Below are positions 44,565 through 54,100 of a stretch of 64,000 nt of DNA, one piece after another. This stretch comes from Chryseobacterium joostei (GTDB taxonomy: Bacteria; Bacteroidota; Bacteroidia; Flavobacteriales; Weeksellaceae): contig NZ_CP033926.1 of NCBI RefSeq assembly GCF_003815775.1, positions 4,650,001 to 4,714,000 on the forward strand. Direction: 5' to 3'. Position numbers and translations under genes: made by a program. The stretch's first letter is position 1, and each line of letters opens with the position of its first letter. A model generated the notes under the pieces. It was not told where the DNA came from, made no database searches, and saw only the letters and a program-made list of their open reading frames with translations.

Positions 44565-45395
44565 ATGGAAAATAGCAGGTATCCGAAGTTTACTTTCACA
44601 TGGCTGGGCGCTGTTACCTTAGTAGTTGGGTTGTTTGTAGGAACAATGGCTGTTTCTCTATTCAGCACCTTTTGGAAAGTAGCTTTCAAGGAAAATTTAG
44701 AACTTAAGGATTGGTTCCTTATGGTGGCCAATTCAGTAGGGTTCCTTACCGCTATTGCCTTTTTTGATTTTTTTATTGTAAGGCGAACTACAAACATGAA
44801 GCTTAACTTCAACTTTTCGTCAGTTAACTTCTATACTTATCTTCTGGTCTTTCCTATGATGTTGGGAATGATGTTTATTTCAGAATTTATTACCTCGCTG
44901 ATCCCGATAACAGGGCCATTTTTTGGAGATTTTTATGAATACTTTACCCAGTTGATGAGTCAATTAACTGATGATCCCGCGATAATGCTGATTATGACGG
45001 TCATGATGGCTCCTATTTTTGAGGAGATTATATTCAGGGGGATTATTCAAAAAGGATTAATTAATAAGGGCGTTGAACCTTGGAAAGCTATTTTGTATGC
45101 CTCCATTATTTTCGGGATCGTTCACGGAAATCCCTGGCAGTTCATCAGTGCAGTAATGCTGGGTTGCGTTTTGGGATTGGTATATTATAAAACAAAATCC
45201 TTACTTATACCCATATTATTGCATGGGTTTAATAACCTAACCCTTTCACTGCTGGTATTGTTTGGAAAGAATGAAAGTTTTGCAAAGTTTTTAAATGTTT
45301 CAGAATGGCTTATTCTGGTCGCAGGAATTGTACTTTTCTCTTTGTTCTACTATCTTTTTACGAAAAAATATAAAGTACATTACTCTGAAATTTAA
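44565..45395 (+). CDS. CPBP-family intramembrane glutamic protease
   Basis: This 276-residue multi-pass protein carries the CPBP (Abi, CAAX-protease-like) motifs. EEIIFRG starts at Glu153-Glu154 with Arg158. A conserved His comes second (VHGNPWQF, His187), and a third motif is LLHGFNNL (His220). The family includes Rce1-like intramembrane proteases and bacteriocin-immunity proteins; the natural substrate here is unknown. The rdgB gene follows 30 bp later on the same strand, so the two may be co-transcribed. Confidence 0.9.
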   Translation: MENSRYPKFTFTWLGAVTLVVGLFVGTMAVSLFSTFWKVAFKENLELKDWFLMVANSVGFLTAIAFFDFFIVRRTTNMKLNFNFSSVNFYTYLLVFPMMLGMMFISEFITSLIPITGPFFGDFYEYFTQLMSQLTDDPAIMLIMTVMMAPIFEEIIFRGIIQKGLINKGVEPWKAILYASIIFGIVHGNPWQFISAVMLGCVLGLVYYKTKSLLIPILLHGFNNLTLSLLVLFGKNESFAKFLNVSEWLILVAGIVLFSLFYYLFTKKYKVHYSEI

Positions 45396-45425
45396 TTAAC
45401 AGCAGCTAAAAAGTAAAATTGGAAA

Positions 45426-46013
45426 ATGAATATAGACATGGAATTATTGGTAGCAACACACAACGAACATAAAAAAGAAGAAATTCAGCAGATTCTAGGG
45501 AATGAATGTACGGTTAAAAGCCTTAGAGATTATAATATTCATGAAGAAATTGTAGAAGATGGAGATTCTTTTCATGCCAATGCATTAATTAAAGCAAAGT
45601 ATTGTTTTGAAAAGACAGGAGTTCCAAGTTTAGGTGATGACAGCGGTTTGGTAGTAGAATCTTTGGATGGAAGACCCGGGATATTCTCTGCACGTTATGC
45701 AGGAGATCATGATTTCGCTAAAAATATTGAAAAGGTATTGGAAGAAATGCAGGGAATAGAAAACAGAAAGGCTTACTTCGTTACTGTTTTATGCTACTAT
45801 GATCAAAATGGGGCTAAATATTTTGAAGGAAGGGTTCATGGAAATTTATTGACAGAAAATAAAGGTTTCAAGGGATTTGGTTATGATCCTATTTTTGTTC
45901 CTGAAGGGCACGAAAGAACCTTTGCAGAAATGGATCCTGAAGATAAAAATAAAATCAGTCACCGTAAGCAGGCCCTAGACTTGTTTATGGATTTTTTAAA
46001 AGTAACTGATTAA
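45426..46013 (+). CDS. rdgB: Non-canonical purine NTP pyrophosphatase (RdgB/HAM1)
   Basis: This house-cleaning enzyme hydrolyses ITP, dITP and XTP to monophosphates, keeping deaminated purines out of DNA and RNA. The 195-residue product has all family blocks: VATHNEHKKEE at the start, SLGDDSGLVVESLDGRPGIF, the substrate loop GFGYDPIFVP and the C-terminal SHRKQAL. Two in-frame starts exist, ATG 45426 (MNIDMELL) and ATG 45438 (MELLVATHN). The second matches the usual family N-terminus, so either may be used. A hairpin follows the gene. Confidence 0.94.
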   Translation: MNIDMELLVATHNEHKKEEIQQILGNECTVKSLRDYNIHEEIVEDGDSFHANALIKAKYCFEKTGVPSLGDDSGLVVESLDGRPGIFSARYAGDHDFAKNIEKVLEEMQGIENRKAYFVTVLCYYDQNGAKYFEGRVHGNLLTENKGFKGFGYDPIFVPEGHERTFAEMDPEDKNKISHRKQALDLFMDFLKVTD

Positions 46014-46026
46014 AATATGATAAGGC

Positions 46027-46069
46027 CATAGTGAACCATTTCTCTATTTCTGAGGAGGTGTTCACTATG
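46027..46069 (+). terminator. Hairpin after rdgB
   Basis: Perfect 10-bp arms (CATAGTGAAC/GTTCACTATG) enclose a 23-nt loop, with a T-rich tail (CTTTTCCTTTT). The long loop makes it a weaker terminator candidate. Confidence 0.6.
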
Positions 46070-46119
46070 CTTTTCCTTTTAAATTTGACGGTAAAATATA
46101 CGTTTTCAATTTTCTGTCG

Positions 46120-46127
46120 TACATTTG
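46120..46127 (+). promoter_or_regulatory. -7 promoter box before RNase Z
   Basis: TACATTTG is an exact TAnnTTTG match ending 18 nt before the TTG start. A well-placed -33 element was not found. Confidence 0.45.
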
Positions 46128-46145
46128 TTTCAATAAACTATTGAT

Positions 46146-47060
46146 TTGAGTACTTATTTAACAATATTAGGTTTTAACTCGGCCATTCCGACTATCAATA
46201 CCTCACCAACGGCTCAGTTGCTGGAAATGGAAGAAAGACTCTTCCTGATCGATTGTGGGGAGGGAACACAGGTGCAGCTGAGAAAAGCAAAAGCTAGATT
46301 TTCAAAAATCAACCATATTTTTATTTCTCATCTTCATGGAGATCATTGCTTTGGTCTTCCTGGTCTTATTGCTTCTTTCCGTCTTTTGGGAAGGGATAAT
46401 CCATTGCATGTCTATGGGCCAAAAGGGATCAAGAAGATGCTGGAAACAATCTTTCAGATTACAGAAACCCATCGTGGTTTTGAGGTGGTTTATCATGAAT
46501 TGGATAAGGATTATTCTGAAAAGATCTATGAAGACAATAGAGTAGAGGTATATACCATTCCTTTAGATCACAGGATCTATTGCAATGGTTATCTTTTTAA
46601 GGAAAAACCAAAGGACAGGCATCTTAATATGCAGGAAATTGCTAAATACAGTGAGATTGAAACCTGTGATTATCATAACATAAAAGCAGGAAAGGATTTT
46701 GTATTAAGTGATGGCTACGTTCTTAAAAATGAGATTCTGACTGTTGATCCGGCTCCACCTGTATCATATGCTTTCTGTAGTGATACCCGATATCTTGAAT
46801 CTGTAATTCCAATCATTAAAAATGTAACGGTTTTATACCACGAATCCACATTTTTGCATGACTTGAAAGAAATGGCAGATTATACAGGACATACTACAGC
46901 GCTGGAAGCTGCTACTATTGCTCAAAAAGCTCAGGTAGGAAAACTGATCCTGGGCCATTTTTCGAATAGGTATGCCGATTTGACGGTGTTTACAGATGAG
47001 GCCAGAAATGTCTTTCCAAATTCATTCTTACCAAAGGCCTTGGAAAGTGTAAAAATTTAA
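46146..47060 (+). CDS. rnz: Ribonuclease Z
   Basis: RNase Z is the metallo-beta-lactamase-fold endonuclease that trims tRNA 3' ends. The 304-residue product has the metal motif SHLHGDHCFG (His62, His64, Asp66, His67), then PPVSYAFCSDTRY and a late TGHTTA with ILGHFSNRY. The start is a TTG at 46146: it reads STYLTILGFNSAIPT, the usual family N-terminus, and no in-frame ATG fits. The downstream gene begins at the base after its stop (TAA-ATG), so the two are tightly linked. Confidence 0.93.
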   Translation: MSTYLTILGFNSAIPTINTSPTAQLLEMEERLFLIDCGEGTQVQLRKAKARFSKINHIFISHLHGDHCFGLPGLIASFRLLGRDNPLHVYGPKGIKKMLETIFQITETHRGFEVVYHELDKDYSEKIYEDNRVEVYTIPLDHRIYCNGYLFKEKPKDRHLNMQEIAKYSEIETCDYHNIKAGKDFVLSDGYVLKNEILTVDPAPPVSYAFCSDTRYLESVIPIIKNVTVLYHESTFLHDLKEMADYTGHTTALEAATIAQKAQVGKLILGHFSNRYADLTVFTDEARNVFPNSFLPKALESVKI

Positions 47061-47837
47061 ATGAATATGCTGAATTTTGAAGAACTCAGAAGTTTTCTGG
47101 ATGAAAAAGCAGATCAGTATAACACTCTCGATTTTGTTGAAGATGATCCGATACAGATTCCGCATCGTTTTTCATTAAAACAGGATATTGAGATTGCCGG
47201 TTTTTTAGCTGCAACAATTTCCTGGGGAAATAGGAAGTCAATTATTAATTCTGCCAATAAAATGCTTGATATTATGGGGAATTCTCCCTATGATTTCGTT
47301 TTGAACTATTCTGAAAAAGATTTGGAAAGCATTCAGGATAAAAGCATTCACAGAACATTCAACGGACAGGATTTTTCATACTTTATTAAGCAGTTTAATA
47401 GAATTTATAAGGAAAATGAAAGTCTGGAAGATTTATTCAAAGTAAAAGATTCGGAAATAAATTTTCTGTATGCCATAGAAAGATTCAGAAGTAGTTTTCT
47501 GGAGACTGAAAAGCACAGAAGCCACAAACACATCAGTTCACCCTATAAAAATTCATCAGCTAAAAGGATTATCATGTTTCTGAGATGGATGGTAAGAAAG
47601 GATAAACGTGGTGTAGATTTTGGAATCTGGAAAAATATAGATCAGAAATACCTGTCTATTCCGCTGGATGTACATACCGGAAACATTTCAAGAAAACTGG
47701 GTCTTGTTTCAAGAACACAGAATGACTGGAAAACAGTGGAAGAGCTGGATGTAGCAATTAGAAAATTTGATGAAAAAGATCCGGCAAAATATGACTATGC
47801 ATTGTTTGGATTGGGAGTAACCAAGGAACTCTTGTAA
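47061..47837 (+). CDS. TIGR02757 (DUF2400) family protein
   Basis: The 258-residue protein matches the TIGR02757 family by its start (FEELRSFLDEKADQYN), FLAATISWGNRKSI and the conserved RWMVRKDKRGVDFGIWK with IPLDVHTGNISRKLG. The fold resembles HhH-GPD DNA glycosylases and the HTG segment lies where their active site is, but no activity has been shown to my knowledge. It starts directly after the RNase Z stop and ends 8 bp before the next gene, so the three are probably transcribed together. Confidence 0.9.
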   Translation: MNMLNFEELRSFLDEKADQYNTLDFVEDDPIQIPHRFSLKQDIEIAGFLAATISWGNRKSIINSANKMLDIMGNSPYDFVLNYSEKDLESIQDKSIHRTFNGQDFSYFIKQFNRIYKENESLEDLFKVKDSEINFLYAIERFRSSFLETEKHRSHKHISSPYKNSSAKRIIMFLRWMVRKDKRGVDFGIWKNIDQKYLSIPLDVHTGNISRKLGLVSRTQNDWKTVEELDVAIRKFDEKDPAKYDYALFGLGVTKELL

Positions 47838-47845
47838 AAAAAGAA

Positions 47846-48382
47846 ATGATGAAAAAATATAACGAAAAAACAGAAGTTCTTGAGAAGATAGCAGACCGTG
47901 TTACTTCATGGATTGGATCTATTCAATCTTTGATTGTGCATACCTTACTTTTTTTTACTTCGTTTTTGCTTCCTATGATACATCTTGTAGAATTTGATAA
48001 GATGCTTCTTATTCTTACTACAGTTCTTTCTTTGGAAGCTATTTATCTGGCAATCTTTATTCAGATGTCTGTTAATAAAAGCCACGAAAAAATTGAAGAT
48101 ATTCAGGAAGATATCGAGGAAATTAGTGAAGATATTGAAGATATTCAGGAGGATATTGAGGAGATTAATGAAGACATAGAAGATATTCAGGAGGACATTG
48201 AAGAGATCAGTGAAGATATTGAGGAGATCAATGAGGAAGAGGAAGAAGAGGATCATATTGAAAGAGCAAAAAATGTAATCCTAAAAAGTAATGTAAGCTC
48301 TAATAAAAACGAAATAAAGGCTTTAAAGGATATTATTACTCAACTAAAAAATGAGATTGAGCAATTAAAAAACAATGAATAA
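47846..48382 (+). CDS. DUF1003-like membrane protein with acidic coiled-coil repeats
   Basis: The 178-residue protein has two membrane helices (about 27-45 and 51-72) in a pattern like DUF1003 (VTSWIGSIQS, then LTTVLSLEAIYLAIFIQMSVNKSHEK). After these comes a strongly acidic helix made of three 14-residue repeats (IEDIQEDIEEI(S/N)ED) plus a run of Glu, then a coiled coil ending with EIEQLKNNE. The repeats are 42 bp each at 48092-48217. Such a helix should form parallel coiled coils and project into the cytoplasm. The role is unknown. A terminator follows. Confidence 0.8.
   Translation: MMKKYNEKTEVLEKIADRVTSWIGSIQSLIVHTLLFFTSFLLPMIHLVEFDKMLLILTTVLSLEAIYLAIFIQMSVNKSHEKIEDIQEDIEEISEDIEDIQEDIEEINEDIEDIQEDIEEISEDIEEINEEEEEEDHIERAKNVILKSNVSSNKNEIKALKDIITQLKNEIEQLKNNE
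48092..48217 (+). repeat. Three 42-bp coding repeats (two heptads each)
   Basis: Units start at 48092, 48134 and 48176 and encode IEDIQEDIEEI(S/N)ED. The tract is prone to slippage and could vary in copy number. Confidence 0.85.
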
Positions 48383-48420
48383 TTAGTCCTGAAAATCATT
48401 ATTATTTAAGAAGAATAAGC

Positions 48421-48452
48421 AAACAGATCAATATTTATTGGTCTGTTTCTTT
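48421..48452 (+). terminator. Terminator after the DUF1003-like gene
   Basis: 12-bp arms (AAACAGATCAAT/ATTGGTCTGTTT, one G-T pair), a 4-nt loop and a short T-rich tail. Confidence 0.88.
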
Positions 48453-48551
48453 ATAATTAAAAGATAAGTATTGTTTATGTAAAATTTAATGATAATGTAT
48501 ATTTTTTATGATTATTACATTAAATTAAAAGATAAGTGCCTGAAATGCTGA

Positions 48552-48579
48552 TTTGTTGTCGTTATTTTTGCTACATTTG
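48552..48579 (+). promoter_or_regulatory. Promoter of the first T9SS type B gene
   Basis: TTTG, a 16-nt spacer, and TACATTTG (exact TAnnTTTG). The box ends 16 nt before the ATG. Confidence 0.6.
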
Positions 48580-48595
48580 AACAAATGAATTTAAA

Positions 48596-50956
48596 ATGTT
48601 GAATTATAGATTAAAAAACTACTTTTTTCTTTTAACGTTTTTACTGGCTTCTATTTCTGTCTTTTCTCAGATTACACCTGAAAGAAAGAAGATAAGAAAG
48701 AAACCTTCTACGGAAAGTTTGAGAGCTGGAACATTTATAGATGTAAATGTTCCTCCTTATGCTGCTTCAAATTACTCTCCTGAACAACTGGTAAAAGAGA
48801 TTTTAATTAATGGCGGATCCACTTGTACCACAGCCAATGTCACTAATGTTACGGTGAGCCCAAACCATGCTGCCGATAATGATAACAGGTTTTGGGGGTA
48901 CTTCAATAAAGGAACGGCAACTTTTCCTTTTACAGATGGAATTGTACTCACAACAGGACATGCCAAAGAGGCTGGGAATAGTTTTATAGGATTACTGGGT
49001 AAAACCATAGGTACGGGAAGTGATCCGGATCTTGTGGCTGCTACCAATCCTACCGTGGAGCTGAAAGATGCTGTAGCTCTTGAATTTGATTTTGTTCCCA
49101 ATTCTACTCAGGTAAAATTCAATTATATTTTTGCTTCGGAAGAATATGATTCAGATTATCCTTGTACGGGTGGTTATTCGGATGCTTTTGCACTTCTTCT
49201 AAAAAAAGTCGGCGATCCTACCTATACCAACCTAGCTGTATTACCGGGTAGTGCAGGACCTGTAAGTGCAACGAATATTGTGCCTGCTGGTAACGGTTTC
49301 TCTTGCGGGCCCATCAATGAGGTTTATTTTGGAGGAATGAATAATCCGCATGTTGGCTTTAATTATTATGGAAAAACAGTTCCTTTGACTGCGATTGCAG
49401 ATGTAATTCCTGGACAAACCTATCATTTTAAAATGGTACTGGCAGATGCAAAAGATAATGGACATGACTCTGCGGTCTTCCTTGAGGGAGGATCATTTGA
49501 TATAGGTATCAAAATTGTGGATGAAACCGGAGTAGGGTTACCGGGAACCATTAATATGTGTGACAATACACCAAAGTCGTTAAAGGCTCAGCTGGCTACC
49601 ATTCCGGGGATGACTTTTCAATGGTATAAGGATGGAGTTTTAATTCCTGGTGCTACCAATGCTATTTATGTTGCCACCCAGCCAGGGGTGTATACTATAA
49701 AAGTAATGATTCCGGGAAATCAATGTCCGGGAGAAGCTACTATTAAGATTATTGGCGGAACAAGCCCTACGGTACAAAATGCAGTACTGAAACTTTGTAC
49801 TACCCCTACACTTAGTACATTTGATCTATTGGCTGCACAGTCTATGATCAGTACAACACCGAATTCAATATTCCGTTTTTACCTTAATCAGGCGGATGCG
49901 CAAGCTCAAAATAATAGCTATATTCCTAATCTGACAAACTATAATGGTACAGATGGCCAGGTATTGTATGTTCTTGTTTCCAATGGGGCATTTTGTAGTA
50001 AAATAGCAACCCTTACATTAAGAAAAGAAGAAACTCCTATCGTGAAACTTAATGCCGCAAAATTAAAGATTTGTGTAGGCGAATCAGTTCTATTAACCGC
50101 ATCTGGCGGAGTAACTTATGAATGGAGTGATAACCCTACTACAGGAGGAATCAGGACTGTGAGTCCTACTAAAACCACTACCTATATTGTGTATGCTATC
50201 GGGGCGCAAGGTTGTAAATCATTACAGCCGGCACAGGTTACTATAGAAGTGGTTCCTGCTATTGTTTCTACACTAAAAGGAGGACATATCTGCCAAGGAG
50301 ATAGAATTCTGTTAGATGCAGGTTCAGGTCCCGGATATACCTATGAATGGAGTACAGGACAAACCAGCCAGACCATTACTGTAGATAAACCAGGAGAGTA
50401 TAAAGTAACAATCAGTAATGGAGTTTGCTCCAAAGAATTTAAAACAGATGTGATTAAGGCTGTTATTCCCGAAGTTACAAACGTTGATTATAATGATAAA
50501 GGAACTATAGTTCTTACAGCAAGCAATCCAAGCAATGGTATACTGGAATATTCAATAGATAACGGGATTACATGGCAATCATCCAATGTATTTACCAATG
50601 TACCTAAAAATAAGGTGATCACTATACGTGTAAGGGTTAAGTATACAAGCTGTGAAGGCTATCTGGAGTTCTTTACCTTTGTAATGAAAAATGTAATTAC
50701 TCCCAACGGAGATAATATCAATGATATTATTGATTTCAGAGGAGTGAGCGGATATAAGGATTTCAGTGGTAAGGTTTTCGACCGTTATGGAAAAGAAGTA
50801 TTTAAAGCAGAAAAAATCAGACCTTATTGGGATGGTTATTTCCAGGGAAAACGATTGCCAACAGCATCCTATTGGTATCAAATCACTTATGAAGATCCTG
50901 CAAGCAAGCTTCTTACCGTGAAAACCGGATGGATATTGCTTAAGAATATAGAATAA
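48596..50956 (+). CDS. Choice-of-anchor L / T9SS type B surface protein, copy 1
   Basis: The 786-residue secreted protein (signal ending SISVFSQ) starts with RAGTFIDVNVPPYAASNYSPEQLV. A choice-of-anchor L domain follows (about 40-310, with FDFVPNSTQVKFNYIFASEEY and DAFALLLKKVG). Then come Ig-like or PKD-like beta modules (CDNTPKSLKA, CVGESVLLTASGG, CQGDRILLDAGSG). The C-terminal 85 residues are a type B T9SS sorting domain (ITPNGDNINDIIDF, then WDGYFQGKRLPTASYWYQI), the gliding-motility-associated class found in very large adhesins. It is the first of three tandem paralogues (786, 1195, 785 residues) in one direction. Each has its own leader, so they are not one simple operon. The role is likely adhesion or matrix formation. 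Confidence 0.9.
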   Translation: MLNYRLKNYFFLLTFLLASISVFSQITPERKKIRKKPSTESLRAGTFIDVNVPPYAASNYSPEQLVKEILINGGSTCTTANVTNVTVSPNHAADNDNRFWGYFNKGTATFPFTDGIVLTTGHAKEAGNSFIGLLGKTIGTGSDPDLVAATNPTVELKDAVALEFDFVPNSTQVKFNYIFASEEYDSDYPCTGGYSDAFALLLKKVGDPTYTNLAVLPGSAGPVSATNIVPAGNGFSCGPINEVYFGGMNNPHVGFNYYGKTVPLTAIADVIPGQTYHFKMVLADAKDNGHDSAVFLEGGSFDIGIKIVDETGVGLPGTINMCDNTPKSLKAQLATIPGMTFQWYKDGVLIPGATNAIYVATQPGVYTIKVMIPGNQCPGEATIKIIGGTSPTVQNAVLKLCTTPTLSTFDLLAAQSMISTTPNSIFRFYLNQADAQAQNNSYIPNLTNYNGTDGQVLYVLVSNGAFCSKIATLTLRKEETPIVKLNAAKLKICVGESVLLTASGGVTYEWSDNPTTGGIRTVSPTKTTTYIVYAIGAQGCKSLQPAQVTIEVVPAIVSTLKGGHICQGDRILLDAGSGPGYTYEWSTGQTSQTITVDKPGEYKVTISNGVCSKEFKTDVIKAVIPEVTNVDYNDKGTIVLTASNPSNGILEYSIDNGITWQSSNVFTNVPKNKVITIRVRVKYTSCEGYLEFFTFVMKNVITPNGDNINDIIDFRGVSGYKDFSGKVFDRYGKEVFKAEKIRPYWDGYFQGKRLPTASYWYQITYEDPASKLLTVKTGWILLKNIE

Positions 50957-50971
50957 TTTTAAACGATAATT

Positions 50972-51003
50972 AAAAGACTGGCTGTTTTGTCAGTCTTTTT
51001 TTA
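50972..51003 (+). terminator. Terminator after T9SS type B copy 1
   Basis: 9-bp arms (AAAAGACTG/CAGTCTTTT), 10-nt loop, T run. Confidence 0.9.
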
Positions 51004-51101
51004 TTATTCTTAAATAAATAGAGTTGATATTCTATCATAAATAAATTTGCATTAGTAATAATGTAAATTGTGTTAAACTGAATTTCAATCAAAAAAAATA
51101 G

Positions 51102-51109
51102 TATTTTTG
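51102..51109 (+). promoter_or_regulatory. -7 promoter box of T9SS type B copy 2
   Basis: TATTTTTG is an exact TAnnTTTG match 16 nt before the ATG at 51126. The upstream -33 position has no clear TTTG. Confidence 0.5.
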
Positions 51110-51125
51110 TTTAAAATAATATAAA

Positions 51126-54100
51126 ATGTTAAATAGGAGGACAGGGAATTTATTTTTGGCGTTATTTTTTGCTTTTATGGGAAGCTTTATTTTTGCTCAG
51201 AACAGAGGAAAAGTAGGGGAACTCAGAAGGCCCAGCGCAGCCACTTTAAGAGCGGGCGCTTTTATAGACGTGAATACTCCCGCTTATCCTGAATCTGGTT
51301 ATAGTATTACGCAGTTGGTAAAGGATGTTCTTATATCAGGAGGAGGGTGTGCCAGTGCTAATGTGAGCAATGTTGTTGTATCTCCTAACCTGCAACCCGG
51401 TAATCAGAACCGAAGCTGGGGCTTTTTTAATAAAGCAGGGACGAACTTCCCATTCAATAAAGGGATTATTCTTTCTACAGGATATGCAAATAAAGCCGGA
51501 AATTCTTTTCTTGGTGATCTGAGTGATGATCTGGCAACAGGTGGCGACATGGATTTGGCCACTGCCCTGAATATTGATAATACTTTTCTTACAAATGCTA
51601 CATTTATAGAGTTCGACTTTGTAGCTGTTTCCTCAGAAGTTACCTTTAAATATTTATTTGCATCCAAGGAATATCAGCAAAATTTCCCATGTAATATTAC
51701 GGATGGTTTTGCCTTATTACTGAAAAAGGTGGGAGATCCTACCTATACCAATATGGCAGTGCTTCCTGGAGGAGCAGGCCCTGTGAGTGTAACTAATATT
51801 CACCCGGCATTTCCCCCTACTTGTGGTCCTAAAAATGAAGCCTATTATGGCGGAACAAATACAGCTCAGATAGAAACCAACTTTAATGGCCGTACAATTC
51901 CTTTAACAGCAAAGGCAGCTGTGATTCCGGGACAGAAGTATCATTTCAAAATGGTGCTGGCAGATTTTCAGGATCCTAATTTCGATTCGGCAGTATTTTT
52001 AGAAGCCGGATCATTTGATATTGGAGTGAAAATTCTAGGTCCGGGAGGAGTACAGCTTCCAGCTTCTGTGAATATGTGTGATAATACACCACAAACCTTT
52101 ACTGCATCTGTTCAGGAACCTAACGTGACGTATCAGTGGTTTTTAAATAATAACCCTATTCCGGGAGAAGTTAATCCAAGTTATACAGCAACACAACCCG
52201 GAACTTACACCGTTAAAGTGTATATTCAGGGAAGTTCTTGTCCGGGAGAAGCAACAATTACTGTTGTTGGCGGAACTTCTCCTACAGTACAGAATGCTAC
52301 ACTCACAGCATGTTATACAACAGGAAATGCTACTTTTAATTTACCAATAGCACAACCTTCAATAAGTACAACACCAGGGGCTAATTTTTCCTATTATACC
52401 ACACTGGCAGATGCCAATGCAGGAAATGCCAATACAATTCCTACTCCTGCAGCTTATCCTAGTCCGGGAGGGCAGACTGTCTATGTGAGAGTGGGAAGTG
52501 GTTTCTGTGCTAAGGTGGCAGAATTACAACTGGTAAAGGCTCCACAGATGACCGTGTCTATTGTGCCTCCTGTAGCTTTAACTTGTACTAATTCTCAAAT
52601 AACGCTGGATGCCACAGCTTCAGTGTATCCTTCGGGAGCAACATTCAATTGGGTAACGACAGGAGGGAACATTGTTTCGGGTGGAAATACCCTGAATCCT
52701 GTCATCAATGCACCCGGAACATATACTTTGACTATATCACAAGTTTATCAGCCTGGTAATGTTAGTTGTACAGCAGTCGGAAATGTAGTGGTTACCGGAA
52801 ACAGTGCACCACCCAATCCATTACTTACAGCAACTAAGGTTAAAATATGTAAGGGAGAGTCAATCACATTAACCGCTTCAGGAGGAGCTACCTACAATTG
52901 GGGTGGAGGTCTTCCAGGAAACGGAAATACACAGGTAGTGTCACCTACAGTTACTACTACTTATACAGTGACTGCGGTAGGATCCAATGGATGTGTATCT
53001 CCAAATCCAGCTACCTTAACGATTGAAGTATCAGAGCCGTTTACAGCACAAAATGCCATTCTGCATAAATGTTATCAACCAGGGTTAACTTTTAACCTTA
53101 CAGAGGCTCAGAGCCAGATCACCAGCGCTTCAGGAGTTACATTTACTTATTATGTAAATCAGGCTGATGCCAATGCTGCCAATGGTAATTTTATTACAGG
53201 TGCTACAGCATATACACCTCTTTCGGCTAACCAGACAATCTATGTATTGGTGAGCAACGGAGGGTGTAGTTATGTGGTTTCTCTTCAATTGCTGAGAACT
53301 GCTGAAACAACATTAACTATTGCTACTCCACAAACGGTTACTTGTACAACGCCTCAGGTTACCCTTAATGCCTCAACTTCTGTAATACCGACTGGCTCTA
53401 CAATTTCGTGGACTACAGTTGGAGGAAATATCGTTTCAGGATCTACCACACTTACTCCGGTTGTAAGTGCTGGAGGAACATATACATTAACAGTTACTAA
53501 TGTTTCACAACCAGGAAATTTAAGCTGTCCTTATACTGCAACGGTTACTGTAACCCAAGATACAGCAGCCCCTGTTGCCGCGCTAGTATCATCACAACCT
53601 CGTATATGTGTTGGAGAATCGGTAACATTAACGGCTTCAGGAGGAACAACCTACCAATGGGGGAATGGTCTTATAGGAACCGGGAATACGCAGGTAGTAT
53701 CACCAACGCTTAACACAGTATATACTGTATATGCAGTAGGAGCTAACGGATGTGTGTCTGCAACCCCTGCAACGGTTACTGTTCAGGTAGGACCACCTAT
53801 CGCAGGACTATCAGCGTCAAAATTAAAAATATGTGCCGGAGAATCGGTAACCCTTACCGCTACCGGAGGATTCACCTATAATTGGGTTGGTCTTACAGGA
53901 AATGGTAACACCCAAGTGGTGACTCCTACAGTTACCACTATCTATTCTGTATATGCATTGGGTGGAAATGGATGTAGCTCTGTGAAGGCTGCTGAAGTAA
54001 CCATTGAGGTAGTTCCTGCCATAGTTTCAACCTTGGAGAATGTGTATGTATGTGCCGGAGATAATGGTACTTTAGATGCCGGAGCCGGACCTAACTATAC

